A stretch of DNA of 64,000 nucleotides, from the NCBI GenBank assembly GCA_037045355.1, contig JBAOHO010000013.1, positions 248,001 through 312,000 of the forward strand, in the 5' to 3' direction. Below the pieces are notes generated by a model. The model saw only the letters and a program-made list of their open reading frames with translations, had not been told where the DNA came from and did not search any database. The stretch's first letter is position 1, and the number at the start of each line of letters is the position of its first letter. The stretch comes from Candidatus Nanopelagicales bacterium. Lineage in GTDB: Bacteria; Actinomycetota; Actinomycetes; S36-B12; GCA-2699445. Shown here one piece after another: positions 36,086-44,495 of the stretch. The position numbers and the translations under genes were made by a program.

Positions 36086-36643
36086 ATGAACAGCGAGAGA
36101 GCGACGACGCGCGTGAGAGCGCTGACCGGATTGATCCTGGCGCTCGGCGTCATGTTCGCCGGCCTGATGACCACGACCACCGCAGCCAACGCGGCGGTAG
36201 CGGCCCCGACCGCCTCCAAGAAGCAGATCAAGGCCAAGGCGGCAAAGCCGTTCTTCAATGGCTGCAAGAAGACCGGCCGCTTCAACGAGCGCCGGTTCGA
36301 CTTCGACGTCGACGCCGTCATGGCCGGCCGGTGCATCGTGCATCGGGTCCGCGGGATCGAACTCGTCAGCTCCTACCGTGGGCACATGCCCCGGGCGGAG
36401 AAGGCGATCGATGTCATGGTGAACATGAAGGGCAGTTGTAAGGCGGGCCGCAAGAGCGGCAACATCGCGGCTCGATACTTCATGAACAACGCGAAGAAGC
36501 ACGGTATCCGCTACATCATCTGGAAGAACTCCTATTGGGCGTCCTCCAGCAAGCCGACCAAGTGGAAGAACTGGCGCCACGGCATGGCCAGTGGCAGTTG
36601 CACCACCAAGCACTTCGACCACGTGCACGTGTCGTTCAAGTGA
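36086..36643 (+). CDS. Secreted protein with a C-terminal DHVHVS-type domain
   Basis: A 185-residue protein with a signal peptide (about residues 1-37). The C-terminal domain carries EKAIDVMVN, YIIWKNSYW and ends with HFDHVHVSF. This His-rich end resembles the M15-like domain found in many actinobacterial secreted proteins of the ARB_07466 type, which may bind zinc. An Arg, Asp and two His could form the metal site. It probably acts on peptidoglycan or another extracellular polymer. An upstream GTG at 35999 in frame would remove the normal signal-peptide position and was rejected. Confidence 0.82.
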   Translation: MNSERATTRVRALTGLILALGVMFAGLMTTTTAANAAVAAPTASKKQIKAKAAKPFFNGCKKTGRFNERRFDFDVDAVMAGRCIVHRVRGIELVSSYRGHMPRAEKAIDVMVNMKGSCKAGRKSGNIAARYFMNNAKKHGIRYIIWKNSYWASSSKPTKWKNWRHGMASGSCTTKHFDHVHVSFK

Positions 36644-36696
36644 CATCAGGCAACTGACACGCGGCAACTGACATCAGCGGGCTCGAACCCGCAGCA

Positions 36697-36734
36697 GACG
36701 AGGGGCGGTACCGGTCGCGGTACCGCCCCTCGTC
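36697..36734 (+). terminator. Strong hairpin between DHVHVS gene and amidotransferase
   Basis: A perfect 17-bp stem (36697-36713 with 36718-36734) with a 4-nt loop. It lies 54 bases after one stop and only 15 bases before the next ATG, so it must separate the transcripts and also shape the leader of the downstream gene. Confidence 0.8.
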
Positions 36735-36749
36735 GCGTAGTTTCCCCTC

Positions 36750-37616
36750 ATGTGCAGGCTGTTCGGACTCCACGCCGGCGGGCATGAGGTCCACGCCTCC
36801 TACTGGCTGGTCGATGCGCCAGACAGCGTCCTGGTCGAAAGCCACCGAAACCCCGACGGCGCCGGAATCGGTTGGTGTGAATCGCGCGGTGACTGCCACG
36901 TCGTGAAGTGGGGAAGAGCCGCCTACCGCTCGGCGCAGTTCGAGCGAACCGCTCAGAGCGTGACCGCGAACACCGTGGTGACCCACGTGCGGGCGGCCAC
37001 CACCGGGTCGGACAGCAAACGCAACAGCCACCCGTTCCTCATCGAGGACCGCCTCGTGGCCCACAACGGAGGCTTCGGGGATCTGCCGGCTGTCGAGCGC
37101 CGGCTCGGCGACTACCTCCGTTTCGTTCACGGGGACACCGACTCGGAGCGATTCGCGGCCCTGATTGCGATGGAATCCGATCGGCACGGCGATGTCACAA
37201 CGGGCATCACAGCTGCGGCTCAATGGCTCGCCACCAACGTCCCGCTCTACTCCCTGAACATCGTGGTGACCGCTCCGGGCCACCTGTGGGCCTTGCGCTA
37301 CCCCGATCAACGGGCTCTGCATATCGCTTCGCGCGTGGTCACGGCCAAGACGGACGATCAGGACTCCGATGCCGGTTGGCATGGATCCTCAGCGGTTGCC
37401 CGGCACGACTTCACCACGAGCGGCCCCGACTCCGTGCCCATCGTGGTCCTGGCCAGTGAGCGGATCGACGGGTCCTCCGACTGGCGGATGCTCGATCCGG
37501 GCGAACTGGTGCATGTCGGCCCCGATCTGCAGATCACGTCCACGACCGCGGTGCCCGCAGCCCCGGCCCACTTCCACCTCCCCGCAGGCGTGGACCACAA
37601 CGACGACAGTGACTGA
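36750..37616 (+). CDS. Class II glutamine amidotransferase (Ntn hydrolase)
   Basis: A 288-residue cytosolic protein. It begins MCRLFGLHAGG: the processed N-terminal Cys2 is the nucleophile. Further family motifs are NPDGAGIGW, THVRAATTGS and HPFLIEDRLVAHNGGFG, which bind glutamine. It resembles the stand-alone amidotransferases such as EgtC or YafJ rather than a synthetase subunit. Ergothioneine genes are not present nearby, so the acceptor is unknown. The C-terminus overlaps a tandem-repeat array at its stop codon. Confidence 0.88.
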   Translation: MCRLFGLHAGGHEVHASYWLVDAPDSVLVESHRNPDGAGIGWCESRGDCHVVKWGRAAYRSAQFERTAQSVTANTVVTHVRAATTGSDSKRNSHPFLIEDRLVAHNGGFGDLPAVERRLGDYLRFVHGDTDSERFAALIAMESDRHGDVTTGITAAAQWLATNVPLYSLNIVVTAPGHLWALRYPDQRALHIASRVVTAKTDDQDSDAGWHGSSAVARHDFTTSGPDSVPIVVLASERIDGSSDWRMLDPGELVHVGPDLQITSTTAVPAAPAHFHLPAGVDHNDDSD

Positions 37617-37719
37617 TCGGGAACTGATCGAGGACTGATCGGGAACTGATCGAGGACTGATCGGGAACTGATCGAGGACTGATCGGGGGTTGATCGGGGG
37701 TTGATCGGGGGCTGATCGG
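37612..37719. repeat. 22-bp minisatellite, 3 copies plus degenerate 11-12-bp copies
   Basis: Three perfect 22-bp units run from 37612 to 37677, each made of two 11-bp halves that differ at the end. Four degenerate half-units follow. The first copy includes the stop codon of the amidotransferase gene, so the array starts in the coding region and fills the intergenic space. Confidence 0.92.
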
Positions 37720-37792
37720 TATCGATCGACAAATGACCGGGCAACGGGGCGGCAACTGATCGGGGTTCCGGACAACAACTCTCGTCAGGACT

Positions 37793-39301
37793 ATGGTCGA
37801 GAACGTGGCTCAGACCGCCGTGCCCTCGCAGTTGGACGACAGGGGCTTCATGGGGCAGCCCCGTGCGCTGTCGACCCTCTTTTTCACCGAGATGTGGGAG
37901 CGCTTCTCCTACTACGGCATGCGCGCGCTGCTGGTGCTGTACCTCACCGCTCCGCTGGTGTCGGACACCGGCTACGGCCCCGGGCTTGAGATCGACAAGG
38001 GCGACGCGATCGCCATCTACGGCGCGTACTCGGGACTCGTCTATCTGACTCCGATAGCCGGCGGCTGGATCGCGGACCGGATCGTGGGTGCACGCCGCAC
38101 CGTGTTGTACGGCGGCATCGTGATCGCCTTGGGCCACTACTGCATGGCGGTGCCGCTCGAGCCCACCTTCTGGGTGGGACTGCTCCTGATCGCTCTCGGT
38201 ACCGGATTGCTGAAACCCAATATCTCCGCCATGGTGGGCGACCTCTACAGCGAGACCGACACGCGCCGCGACGCCGGCTTCTCGCTGTTCTACATGGGCA
38301 TCAACATCGGCAGTTTCGCGGCTCCCTTGGTCACCAGTTGGGCGGCTCAACAACGCGGGTTCCACTGGGGCTTCGCGATCGCCGGAATCGGCATGACTCT
38401 CGCAGTGATTCAGTATGTCCTCGGGTGGAAGCGACTCCATGGTGTCGGCGTCAAGGCTCCCGACCCGGCGAACGCAGCGGACCGAAACCGTTTCCTCATG
38501 ATCCTGGTGGGGGCGCTGGTCTTCATCGGTGCCTTGGCCCTGGCGATGAGTCGGTTCACCGAGGGGTCCATTTTCGACGATGTGGCCACGGCCATCACGA
38601 TCTTCATCCTCATCGTGCCCTTCGTCTACTTCACACAGTTGTTCCGGCGCAAGGACTACACCGAACGGGAGCGGGCGCACGTGCGCGCATTCGTGTGGAT
38701 CTTCGTGGCGGCTGCCGCGTTCTGGATGGTGTTCGAGCAGTCGGGTTCCACCTTGACTCTGTTCGCCGAGGACGTCACCGATCTGACGTTCGGAACCTGG
38801 GAGATGCCGGTCGGCTGGCTTCAGTCGGCAAACCCGCTGTTCATCATCATCTTCGCCCCGATCTTCGCCGCGCTGTGGACCAAGTTGGCCGACCGGGCAC
38901 CCAGAACGTCGATCAAGTTCGCCATCGCTTTGGTGGGTGTCGGGATCTCGGTTCTGATGCTGGTGATCCCCATGTCGGCGTTCCAGAACTCCGGTGCCCA
39001 GGCTGCGCTGTACTGGATCCTGGGCACGTACCTGCTCCAGACCTGGGCGGAGTTGCTGTTGTCACCCACGGGCTTGTCGGCTACCAGCAAACTCGCCCCA
39101 GAGGGTGCCAGCGGGCAGATGCTGGCTCTGTGGTTCGTGGCCACCTCCGTGGGCACCAGCATCGGTGGTCAGATCGGCAAGTTCACCGCCGACAACCCGG
39201 TCAATACTTTCCTGCTCAGTGCGGCAATCCCCATGGCGATTGCGGTTGTGCTCTTCATCTTCCACAGAGTTGTCAATCGAAGTATGGATCCGGTCCACTG
39301 A
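37793..39301 (+). CDS. POT/PTR2-family proton-coupled peptide transporter
   Basis: A 502-residue protein with about fourteen membrane segments. The POT signature FFTEMWERFSYYGMRALL is complete, with the ExxER proton site. FSLFYMGINIGSFAAPLV matches the second family signature. It imports di- and tripeptides with protons. The ATG at 37793 has no strong ribosome site; a GTG six codons downstream is an alternative. It is convergent with the DUF554 gene, six bases apart. Confidence 0.94.
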   Translation: MVENVAQTAVPSQLDDRGFMGQPRALSTLFFTEMWERFSYYGMRALLVLYLTAPLVSDTGYGPGLEIDKGDAIAIYGAYSGLVYLTPIAGGWIADRIVGARRTVLYGGIVIALGHYCMAVPLEPTFWVGLLLIALGTGLLKPNISAMVGDLYSETDTRRDAGFSLFYMGINIGSFAAPLVTSWAAQQRGFHWGFAIAGIGMTLAVIQYVLGWKRLHGVGVKAPDPANAADRNRFLMILVGALVFIGALALAMSRFTEGSIFDDVATAITIFILIVPFVYFTQLFRRKDYTERERAHVRAFVWIFVAAAAFWMVFEQSGSTLTLFAEDVTDLTFGTWEMPVGWLQSANPLFIIIFAPIFAALWTKLADRAPRTSIKFAIALVGVGISVLMLVIPMSAFQNSGAQAALYWILGTYLLQTWAELLLSPTGLSATSKLAPEGASGQMLALWFVATSVGTSIGGQIGKFTADNPVNTFLLSAAIPMAIAVVLFIFHRVVNRSMDPVH

Positions 39302-39307
39302 TCGAGG

Positions 39308-40057
39308 TCAGTTCCCCAGCAAAGCGGCAACGGCGCCGGTCAGCAGCGGAGCAACCAGCAACGCCGGGAGCAGGTCGCCCACGGGAGTGGCGCGAACGTT
39401 CATCAGTCGCAGCCCGATGCCCAGCAGAAGCACTCCACCCGTGGCCGTGATGGAGGCAATGAGGGCATCAGGCAGGAACGATCCGAGCGCGACTCCGAGA
39501 ACAGTGACGACGCCCTGGTAGACGGCCACCACCACCGCCGAAACAGCCACCCCCCAGCCCAGTGTTGCGGCGAACGCCAACGCCGCGAACATGTCGAGCG
39601 CGGACTTCAGTACCAGTTGATCGATCCCCAGCCCCAGCCCGTCACTGAGCGCGCCAAGGATTGCCAGGGGCCCGATGCAGAACAACAGCGAGGCCGTCAC
39701 GAAACCCTCGATGAACCGTTCCCGGGATTCGGAGGTGTCACCGGTCGAGAGTTTCCTTTGTAGCCAGCCCCCCAGTGATTCGAGACGCTGCTCCACTCGA
39801 AGCAAGGATCCCGCCACCCCACCGATCAACAGCGCGGCCAGCACGATCATGAGAGTCCAACTGCTGCCGACCGCCGCTACGAACGAGTCGTCGGTGATCG
39901 CCACGATGTTGACCGCACCCACCACCAACGTGACGAGGCCGAGAGCGTCCGTGACGGTATCTCTGGTCCGTTGGGGCAGGCGATGACCGACTGCGACTCC
40001 GACCCCTGCTCCCACAACGATGGCGACGACGTTGATCAGCGTCCCGAGGCCCGGCAT
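39308..40057 (-). CDS. DUF554-family membrane protein
   Basis: A 249-residue protein of about seven hydrophobic segments. The N-terminus MPGLGTLINVVAIVVGAGVG and the internal FCIGPLAILGALSDGL are hallmarks of DUF554 (YdfK type). The biochemical role is unknown. The family is common in Gram-positive bacteria, usually monocistronic. Confidence 0.9.
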   Translation of the reverse strand: MPGLGTLINVVAIVVGAGVGVAVGHRLPQRTRDTVTDALGLVTLVVGAVNIVAITDDSFVAAVGSSWTLMIVLAALLIGGVAGSLLRVEQRLESLGGWLQRKLSTGDTSESRERFIEGFVTASLLFCIGPLAILGALSDGLGLGIDQLVLKSALDMFAALAFAATLGWGVAVSAVVVAVYQGVVTVLGVALGSFLPDALIASITATGGVLLLGIGLRLMNVRATPVGDLLPALLVAPLLTGAVAALLGN

Positions 40058-40136
40058 GTCTCGACTGTAGTGGCGCCGCTGAGGCCTCTCTGGCCCGCCC
40101 GTACCGGCCGCCGCACCCGGACGACTTGGGGATCTC

Positions 40137-40192
40137 GGGGCCGGGTGTCGGGTCTCCGGGGCCGGGTGTCGGGTCTCCGGGGCGGGTGTCGG
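40137..40192. repeat. 21-bp tandem repeat, 2.7 copies
   Basis: Two full 21-bp units (40137-40157, 40158-40178) and a truncated third lie in the intergenic space between DUF554 and the second DEAD-box helicase, about 160 bases before the helicase ATG. Confidence 0.88.
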
Positions 40193-40353
40193 AATGGTCT
40201 CGCTTTCGTCTCTCTCCGCCTGGGTGCCCTATGGTGGGGGAGCGGTCAACCCGTGACCGCCTTCCACGGACAGTTCGTCCGTGAGGTCCCGTCAGTGTTC
40301 TGAGTCAGATACTCATCACCTTCGCGGCCTTGACCGAATCGAAGGAATCTCTC

Positions 40354-41901
40354 ATGTCTTCACGTTCTGGTGCGCCGTCGCGCGCCCGCAATTCCCGTCC
40401 GACCCGCCGTCGCGGTCGAACCAGCTCCGCCGTTGCGAGGCGCGCTCCCTCGCCCTTGGAGACCGCCTTGGACGAATCGTCGCGCAGCAACTTCAGCGCC
40501 GTGGGCTTCGCCGACCTCGGCGTCCCCGCCCCGATGGTCTCCAGGTTGGCCGGGCAGGGGATCACGCAGCCCACAGAGGTCCAGTGCCGCACGTTGCCGG
40601 ATGCTCTGGCAGGCCGCGACCTCCTGGGTCGTGCCCAGACAGGTTCCGGCAAGACCCTGGCTTTCGGTCTCCCCATCGTCGCCGAGTTGGCTCGCGACGA
40701 CCGCCGGGCCGCGCCGGGTCATCCGCAAGCCCTGGTCCTGGCTCCGACTCGGGAGCTAGCGCAGCAGGTGGCCGACTCCATCGAAGGGATCGCGCGCGCT
40801 TACCGAATGTCGGTGCTTCCGATCTACGGAGGTGCATCCATGGACCGACAACTGAAGGCACTGCGACGAGGCGCCGACATCGTCGTCGCGACGCCTGGCC
40901 GCCTCGAGGATCACATGAAGCGGGGCACCTGTTCGCTGTCCAAGGTGCGTGTCTTCACCATCGATGAGGCCGACCACATGGCGGACCTCGGATTCTTGCC
41001 CGCAGTCACGCGCATCCTTCGGGCCATCCCGCACTCGGCCCAACGTCTTCTGTTCTCGGCCACCCTGGACCGAGGCATCGAGCAGTTGGCGACCCAATAC
41101 CTGCGCGACCCTGCAGTGCACGCAGCTGCGATCGACACGGATGCTGCCGGCACGATGGAACACCGCGCCTTCACCGTGGCCAAGGAAGACAAGATCGACG
41201 TCGCCGCCACAGTTGCCCGGCGCCACGGCCGCACCCTGTTCTTCGTCCGCACCAAGCACGGCGCCGATCGCCTCGCCAAGCAACTGCACCAACGTGGCAT
41301 CGAGTCGGGGTCGATCCACGGCAACCGCAGCCAGTCCCAGCGCCGGCGTGCCCTCGATGACTTCGCCAGCGGGCGTCGACCGGTCTTGGTGGCGACTGAC
41401 GTTGCCGCTCGCGGCATCCATGTCGACGGAGTCGATCTGGTTGTCCACTTCGACCCACCAGGCGATCACAAGGACTATCTGCATCGCAGTGGCCGCACGG
41501 CCAGAGCTGGACGGGACGGACTCGTGTTGTCGCTCGTGCTGCCCCACGAACAGGCAGACCACGCTCGGATGCACCGCCAGACGATGTCGGACCACGAAGT
41601 GGTGCCGGTCGACCCCACCCATCCTCATGTGAGAGAACTCGCCACGGGCGGGACACCTGTGAAGTCGAAAAGTGCTCTCGTGCCTGACGGTCCAGCCCTT
41701 GAAGCCCACGCCCAAGGAGCCCGGGCCCAAGAAGCCCGGGCCTATGAGGCGAAGGCCCCAGTGGCTGGTGGCGGTGCCCGTCGCCCCAGAAGAGGTGGCC
41801 GCACCAGGGGGCGGAACCCATCGAACGCTCGTCCGAGCAGCACATCGTCGAGACCGGCACGGCACGGCAATAGCTCTCCCCGCCCGGCTCCTCGCTCCTG
41901 A
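40354..41901 (+). CDS. DEAD-box ATP-dependent RNA helicase (RhlE-like)
   Basis: A 515-residue helicase with a basic, Arg/Ser-rich first 45 residues. Motif I AQTGSGKT, the DEAD box (TIDEADHMADLGF), SAT (FSATLDRG) and motif VI (HRSGRTARAG) are intact. The C-terminus has AxAQGARAQEARA-type repeats and an Arg/Gly-rich basic end, probably RNA-binding. No DbpA domain is present, unlike the helicase at 13349. AAGGAA is six bases before the ATG at 40354. Likely roles are RNA remodelling and degradosome-linked processes. Confidence 0.93.
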   Translation: MSSRSGAPSRARNSRPTRRRGRTSSAVARRAPSPLETALDESSRSNFSAVGFADLGVPAPMVSRLAGQGITQPTEVQCRTLPDALAGRDLLGRAQTGSGKTLAFGLPIVAELARDDRRAAPGHPQALVLAPTRELAQQVADSIEGIARAYRMSVLPIYGGASMDRQLKALRRGADIVVATPGRLEDHMKRGTCSLSKVRVFTIDEADHMADLGFLPAVTRILRAIPHSAQRLLFSATLDRGIEQLATQYLRDPAVHAAAIDTDAAGTMEHRAFTVAKEDKIDVAATVARRHGRTLFFVRTKHGADRLAKQLHQRGIESGSIHGNRSQSQRRRALDDFASGRRPVLVATDVAARGIHVDGVDLVVHFDPPGDHKDYLHRSGRTARAGRDGLVLSLVLPHEQADHARMHRQTMSDHEVVPVDPTHPHVRELATGGTPVKSKSALVPDGPALEAHAQGARAQEARAYEAKAPVAGGGARRPRRGGRTRGRNPSNARPSSTSSRPARHGNSSPRPAPRS

Positions 41902-42001
41902 CACCGCGGCACCAGTGCCCCAGAAGGCGCGACGAGGTGCTCGCGGCGACACTACGATGAGGGCGGCCAGCCCACCCGACGAGGGAGCCGGTGAACTGCG
42001 C

Positions 42002-42190
42002 ATGACCGACCTGTCCTATGGGGAGGAGTCCTCCCATCGTGAGGCGTCCTCCCCCGTCGACGCGTCCTCGCATCTCGACCCCTCGTGGTATCGCGCCGCT
42101 GCTGTTCGTGGCGGGGCCGTCCATCAGCGCGGGGGACACTCACCCACGTTCCAGGTAGCAGAGGCCACGTGTGTGGGGTGCCAGTCGTGA
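42002..42190 (+). CDS. Possible small coupled ORF upstream of a lipoprotein gene
   Basis: A 62-residue frame (77 if ATG 41957 is used) whose TGA overlaps the GTG start of the lipoprotein hydrolase (GTGA). That overlap is typical of translational coupling. The peptide is Ser/His-rich and matches no family; the ribosome site is weak and the DNA is low-complexity. It may be a chance frame. Confidence 0.25.
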   Translation: MTDLSYGEESSHREASSPVDASSHLDPSWYRAAAVRGGAVHQRGGHSPTFQVAEATCVGCQS

Positions 42191-43179
42191 TCGGCGCGCG
42201 CACCATTGCACTGGTCGCGACTGCGGTGCTCATCGCTGGATGCTCGTCAGGAGTCCCCGCGGCCCAGCGGGAATCCGGGCAGACAGTAGCCACTCTGGAT
42301 CCTGCGGCATTGCGACTGGATGTCCAGCGCACCGACATCGGGACCGGCACCATGGCTTGGGCCGAAGTCGGCAGCGGTGAGCCCCTGATCCTGCTCAACG
42401 GCACGGCATCCCCAATGGCGGAATGGGACCCGGCGTTCCTGGCGGCACTCGCGGCCCGACACCGCGTGCTCGTGCTGGACTATCCCGGCCTGGGCGGATC
42501 CACGAGATTGCCCGGACGTTTGACCTTCGACAAGCTGGCGGACGCGATGGTGCGGTGGATGGCGGCCATCGACCTCGACCGGGCGACAGTCTTGGGGTGG
42601 TCCATGGGGACATTCGTCGCGCAGCGCATGGCGGTGCGATATCCCGAAGCAGTTGCTCGCCTGATCCTCGTGGGCGGGAACCCCGGCGGTGATCGCACAG
42701 TACTGGGACCTCCGTGGGTGCAGCGAGCCGACAGCGACCCCAACTACACGATCGAGACCTATCTGCGCACCAACTACCCGCACACCCGCTGCGCTCAGCG
42801 CGCCGGCAAGGCGTTCCTCGCCCGCCAGGAGGCCGCGGTCGAGTCGGGCCGCTACCCCCCGGACCGGGTCCCGACCCGCACCTATGACGCGATGGTGGCA
42901 GCGGAGGACCCGTGGTTGCGGTCGAACCGGAACCTGCGGCAACTGTCGCAACTCGATGTTCCGTCGCTCGTGATGGTCGGTGCGGGGGACGTCATCACGC
43001 CGCCGGCCAATAGCCGTGTCCTTGCAGGGGCACTCGAAGGGTCGGTCGACCGTGACATCACCGGCGCCGGCCACTCCGTCCTGTTCCAAGAACCGGAACT
43101 CAGCGCATCACTGATCGGTGGATTCATGGTCGGCGGGTTGGACCCCGGCCGCACCCGCGTCTCAGGGAAGTGCGGCTGA
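42187..43179 (+). CDS. Lipoprotein alpha/beta-hydrolase
   Basis: A 330-residue protein. The GTG at 42187 gives a short signal peptide with lipobox (LIAGCSS). The alpha/beta-hydrolase motifs are NGTASPM (oxyanion loop in place of HGxPG), the nucleophile elbow GWSMGTF, Asp in VGAGDVITPP and His in GAGHSVLF. It is a small serine hydrolase displayed on the outer face of the membrane; esterase or lactonase activity is likely but not certain. It is convergent with the small coiled-coil protein. Confidence 0.86.
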   Translation: MIGARTIALVATAVLIAGCSSGVPAAQRESGQTVATLDPAALRLDVQRTDIGTGTMAWAEVGSGEPLILLNGTASPMAEWDPAFLAALAARHRVLVLDYPGLGGSTRLPGRLTFDKLADAMVRWMAAIDLDRATVLGWSMGTFVAQRMAVRYPEAVARLILVGGNPGGDRTVLGPPWVQRADSDPNYTIETYLRTNYPHTRCAQRAGKAFLARQEAAVESGRYPPDRVPTRTYDAMVAAEDPWLRSNRNLRQLSQLDVPSLVMVGAGDVITPPANSRVLAGALEGSVDRDITGAGHSVLFQEPELSASLIGGFMVGGLDPGRTRVSGKCG

Positions 43180-43183
43180 TCGT

Positions 43184-43441
43184 TCAGGCGAGTCGACGCG
43201 AGCGGCGCCTGCGTACGACCACGACAGTCACGACGACGGCAGCTGTCACCGCGAGTCCGATTCCGATCGCGGGGGCGAACCGGCGCGCCGCCGCGTCGGC
43301 CTTCTCAGCGGCGAGCAGCAGATTGTCGGTGCCCGCGAGGAGCGAGTCCGCCTTGTCGAGCCCGGCGCGGGCGCTGGCCAGATCGGCCCTCAGTTGTTCG
43401 ACCTCTTCGCGGCCGATCTGCAGTTCCTGCGTCAACTTCAT
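43184..43441 (-). CDS. Small coiled-coil protein with a C-terminal membrane anchor
   Basis: An 85-residue protein from the ATG at 43441, with GGAGG close upstream. The first 50 residues are a heptad-rich helix (ELQIGREEVEQLRADLASAR). A single membrane segment (IGIGLAVTAAVVVTVVVV) and a very basic tail (RRRRSRR) follow. This topology suggests a cytoplasmic coiled coil tethered to the membrane. Function unknown. Confidence 0.7.
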   Translation of the reverse strand: MKLTQELQIGREEVEQLRADLASARAGLDKADSLLAGTDNLLLAAEKADAAARRFAPAIGIGLAVTAAVVVTVVVVRRRRSRRLA

Positions 43442-43454
43442 GTGCGTCCTCCGG

Positions 43455-44495
43455 TCACAGATCTGCTGCGGCGAGTTCCGCCGCCACAAACCCATGATCG
43501 CGTACCGGCCGCAGAATCCGATCCTCGAGGAGCGGATCCGGCGCGTTGAGCCCAGCCGCCAAGCGGCCCGAGCGGACCTCGACGATCCCCGCGATCGCCA
43601 ATGCCAGCGACGGGTCGATGTAGCGCAGTCGTGTGGGTTCGGGAAGAGCGAAGTTCAAAGGCTTCTTCGCGTTCAGAACGCGGCCTTCGGCAACCCTCTC
43701 ACCAAACTCATCGGCAACGCCCATGTTGGCGAGCAAGGCATCGCCTTCGTTCAGCTCGGTGGCGTACTCGGACATCACCCCCGGTACACCGGTGGCAGTG
43801 ACCACGCACCATGCGGCGGCGAGACTTGCTCGGACTGCCGAGCGATCCTCCCGGTCGATCCAGCCGAACGTGGAGTCACTGCCTGACACGCTGTCGACGA
43901 TGGTCGCGATGGCGCCGCTCTGGTGCACGCGGTGGGCGATCCCGCGACCCACCTTGCCGCCTCCGATGATCACGATGCTGCGATCACGCAGGTCCGCGAA
44001 GCCGGCCGCGGCCATGGCGCGCACGAATCCGTCACCGGTGCCCAGGGAGTTCTCGATCAGCTTGATCCGACCGGCATCGACCAGGAACACGGGTTGGGGA
44101 CATCGCCGGTACGGCTCGACACCGGACTGGGTGAGTTCCACGTAGCCGTAGGTGCTCGAGACATCGGCGTGGATGCCCGCGCAGTCGAGAACGACGTCGA
44201 AGGGACGCCCCTGGGGATCGGGCTTGACGACAGGGACCCCGAGCTCGGGCAGCTCGGCGACGACTTCCGGGTCGTGGGGGACGCGCGGGTCCGGGCTCAC
44301 GACCAAGTCCGCGCCGGCACTCTGCATGGCCCACATCTGGGGCAGAACGTTGGTCCACACCGGAAAGCCGCTCAGCACCCGCACGCCGGTCAGTGGTCGG
44401 TCGCGCTCACCTGCCTCGATGAGCGCCCACAGAGCCGGGAACTCTCGCGGGTCGTAGGACGCCAGCACCGCGCGGCCCAGGGGGCCGGGCCTCAT
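43455..44495 (-). CDS. S-adenosylhomocysteine hydrolase-like NAD-binding protein
   Basis: A 346-residue cytosolic protein. A Rossmann motif for NAD is seen (SIVIIGGGKVGRGIAHRV), preceded by ENSLGTGDGFVRAM and followed by GVPGVMSEYA, which follow the order of AdoHcyase. However, it is about 80-120 residues shorter than true SahH and lacks the well-known NAD- and substrate-binding C-terminal Lys/Tyr end. It may process a related nucleoside or saccharopine-like substrate. Its ATG overlaps the stop codon of penicillin acylase (ATGA), so it is translated with that enzyme. Confidence 0.78.
   Translation of the reverse strand: MRPGPLGRAVLASYDPREFPALWALIEAGERDRPLTGVRVLSGFPVWTNVLPQMWAMQSAGADLVVSPDPRVPHDPEVVAELPELGVPVVKPDPQGRPFDVVLDCAGIHADVSSTYGYVELTQSGVEPYRRCPQPVFLVDAGRIKLIENSLGTGDGFVRAMAAAGFADLRDRSIVIIGGGKVGRGIAHRVHQSGAIATIVDSVSGSDSTFGWIDREDRSAVRASLAAAWCVVTATGVPGVMSEYATELNEGDALLANMGVADEFGERVAEGRVLNAKKPLNFALPEPTRLRYIDPSLALAIAGIVEVRSGRLAAGLNAPDPLLEDRILRPVRDHGFVAAELAAADL

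Noticed and set aside
36677..36693. GCGGGCTCGAACCCGC looks like a T-loop
   Set aside because: The upstream 60 bases belong to the end of a coding gene and its trailer, and no other tRNA arms can be formed.
37612..37719. Regular repeats resembling a CRISPR array
   Set aside because: Units are directly adjacent with no spacers, and no cas genes are present. The same holds for the array at 54941-55108.
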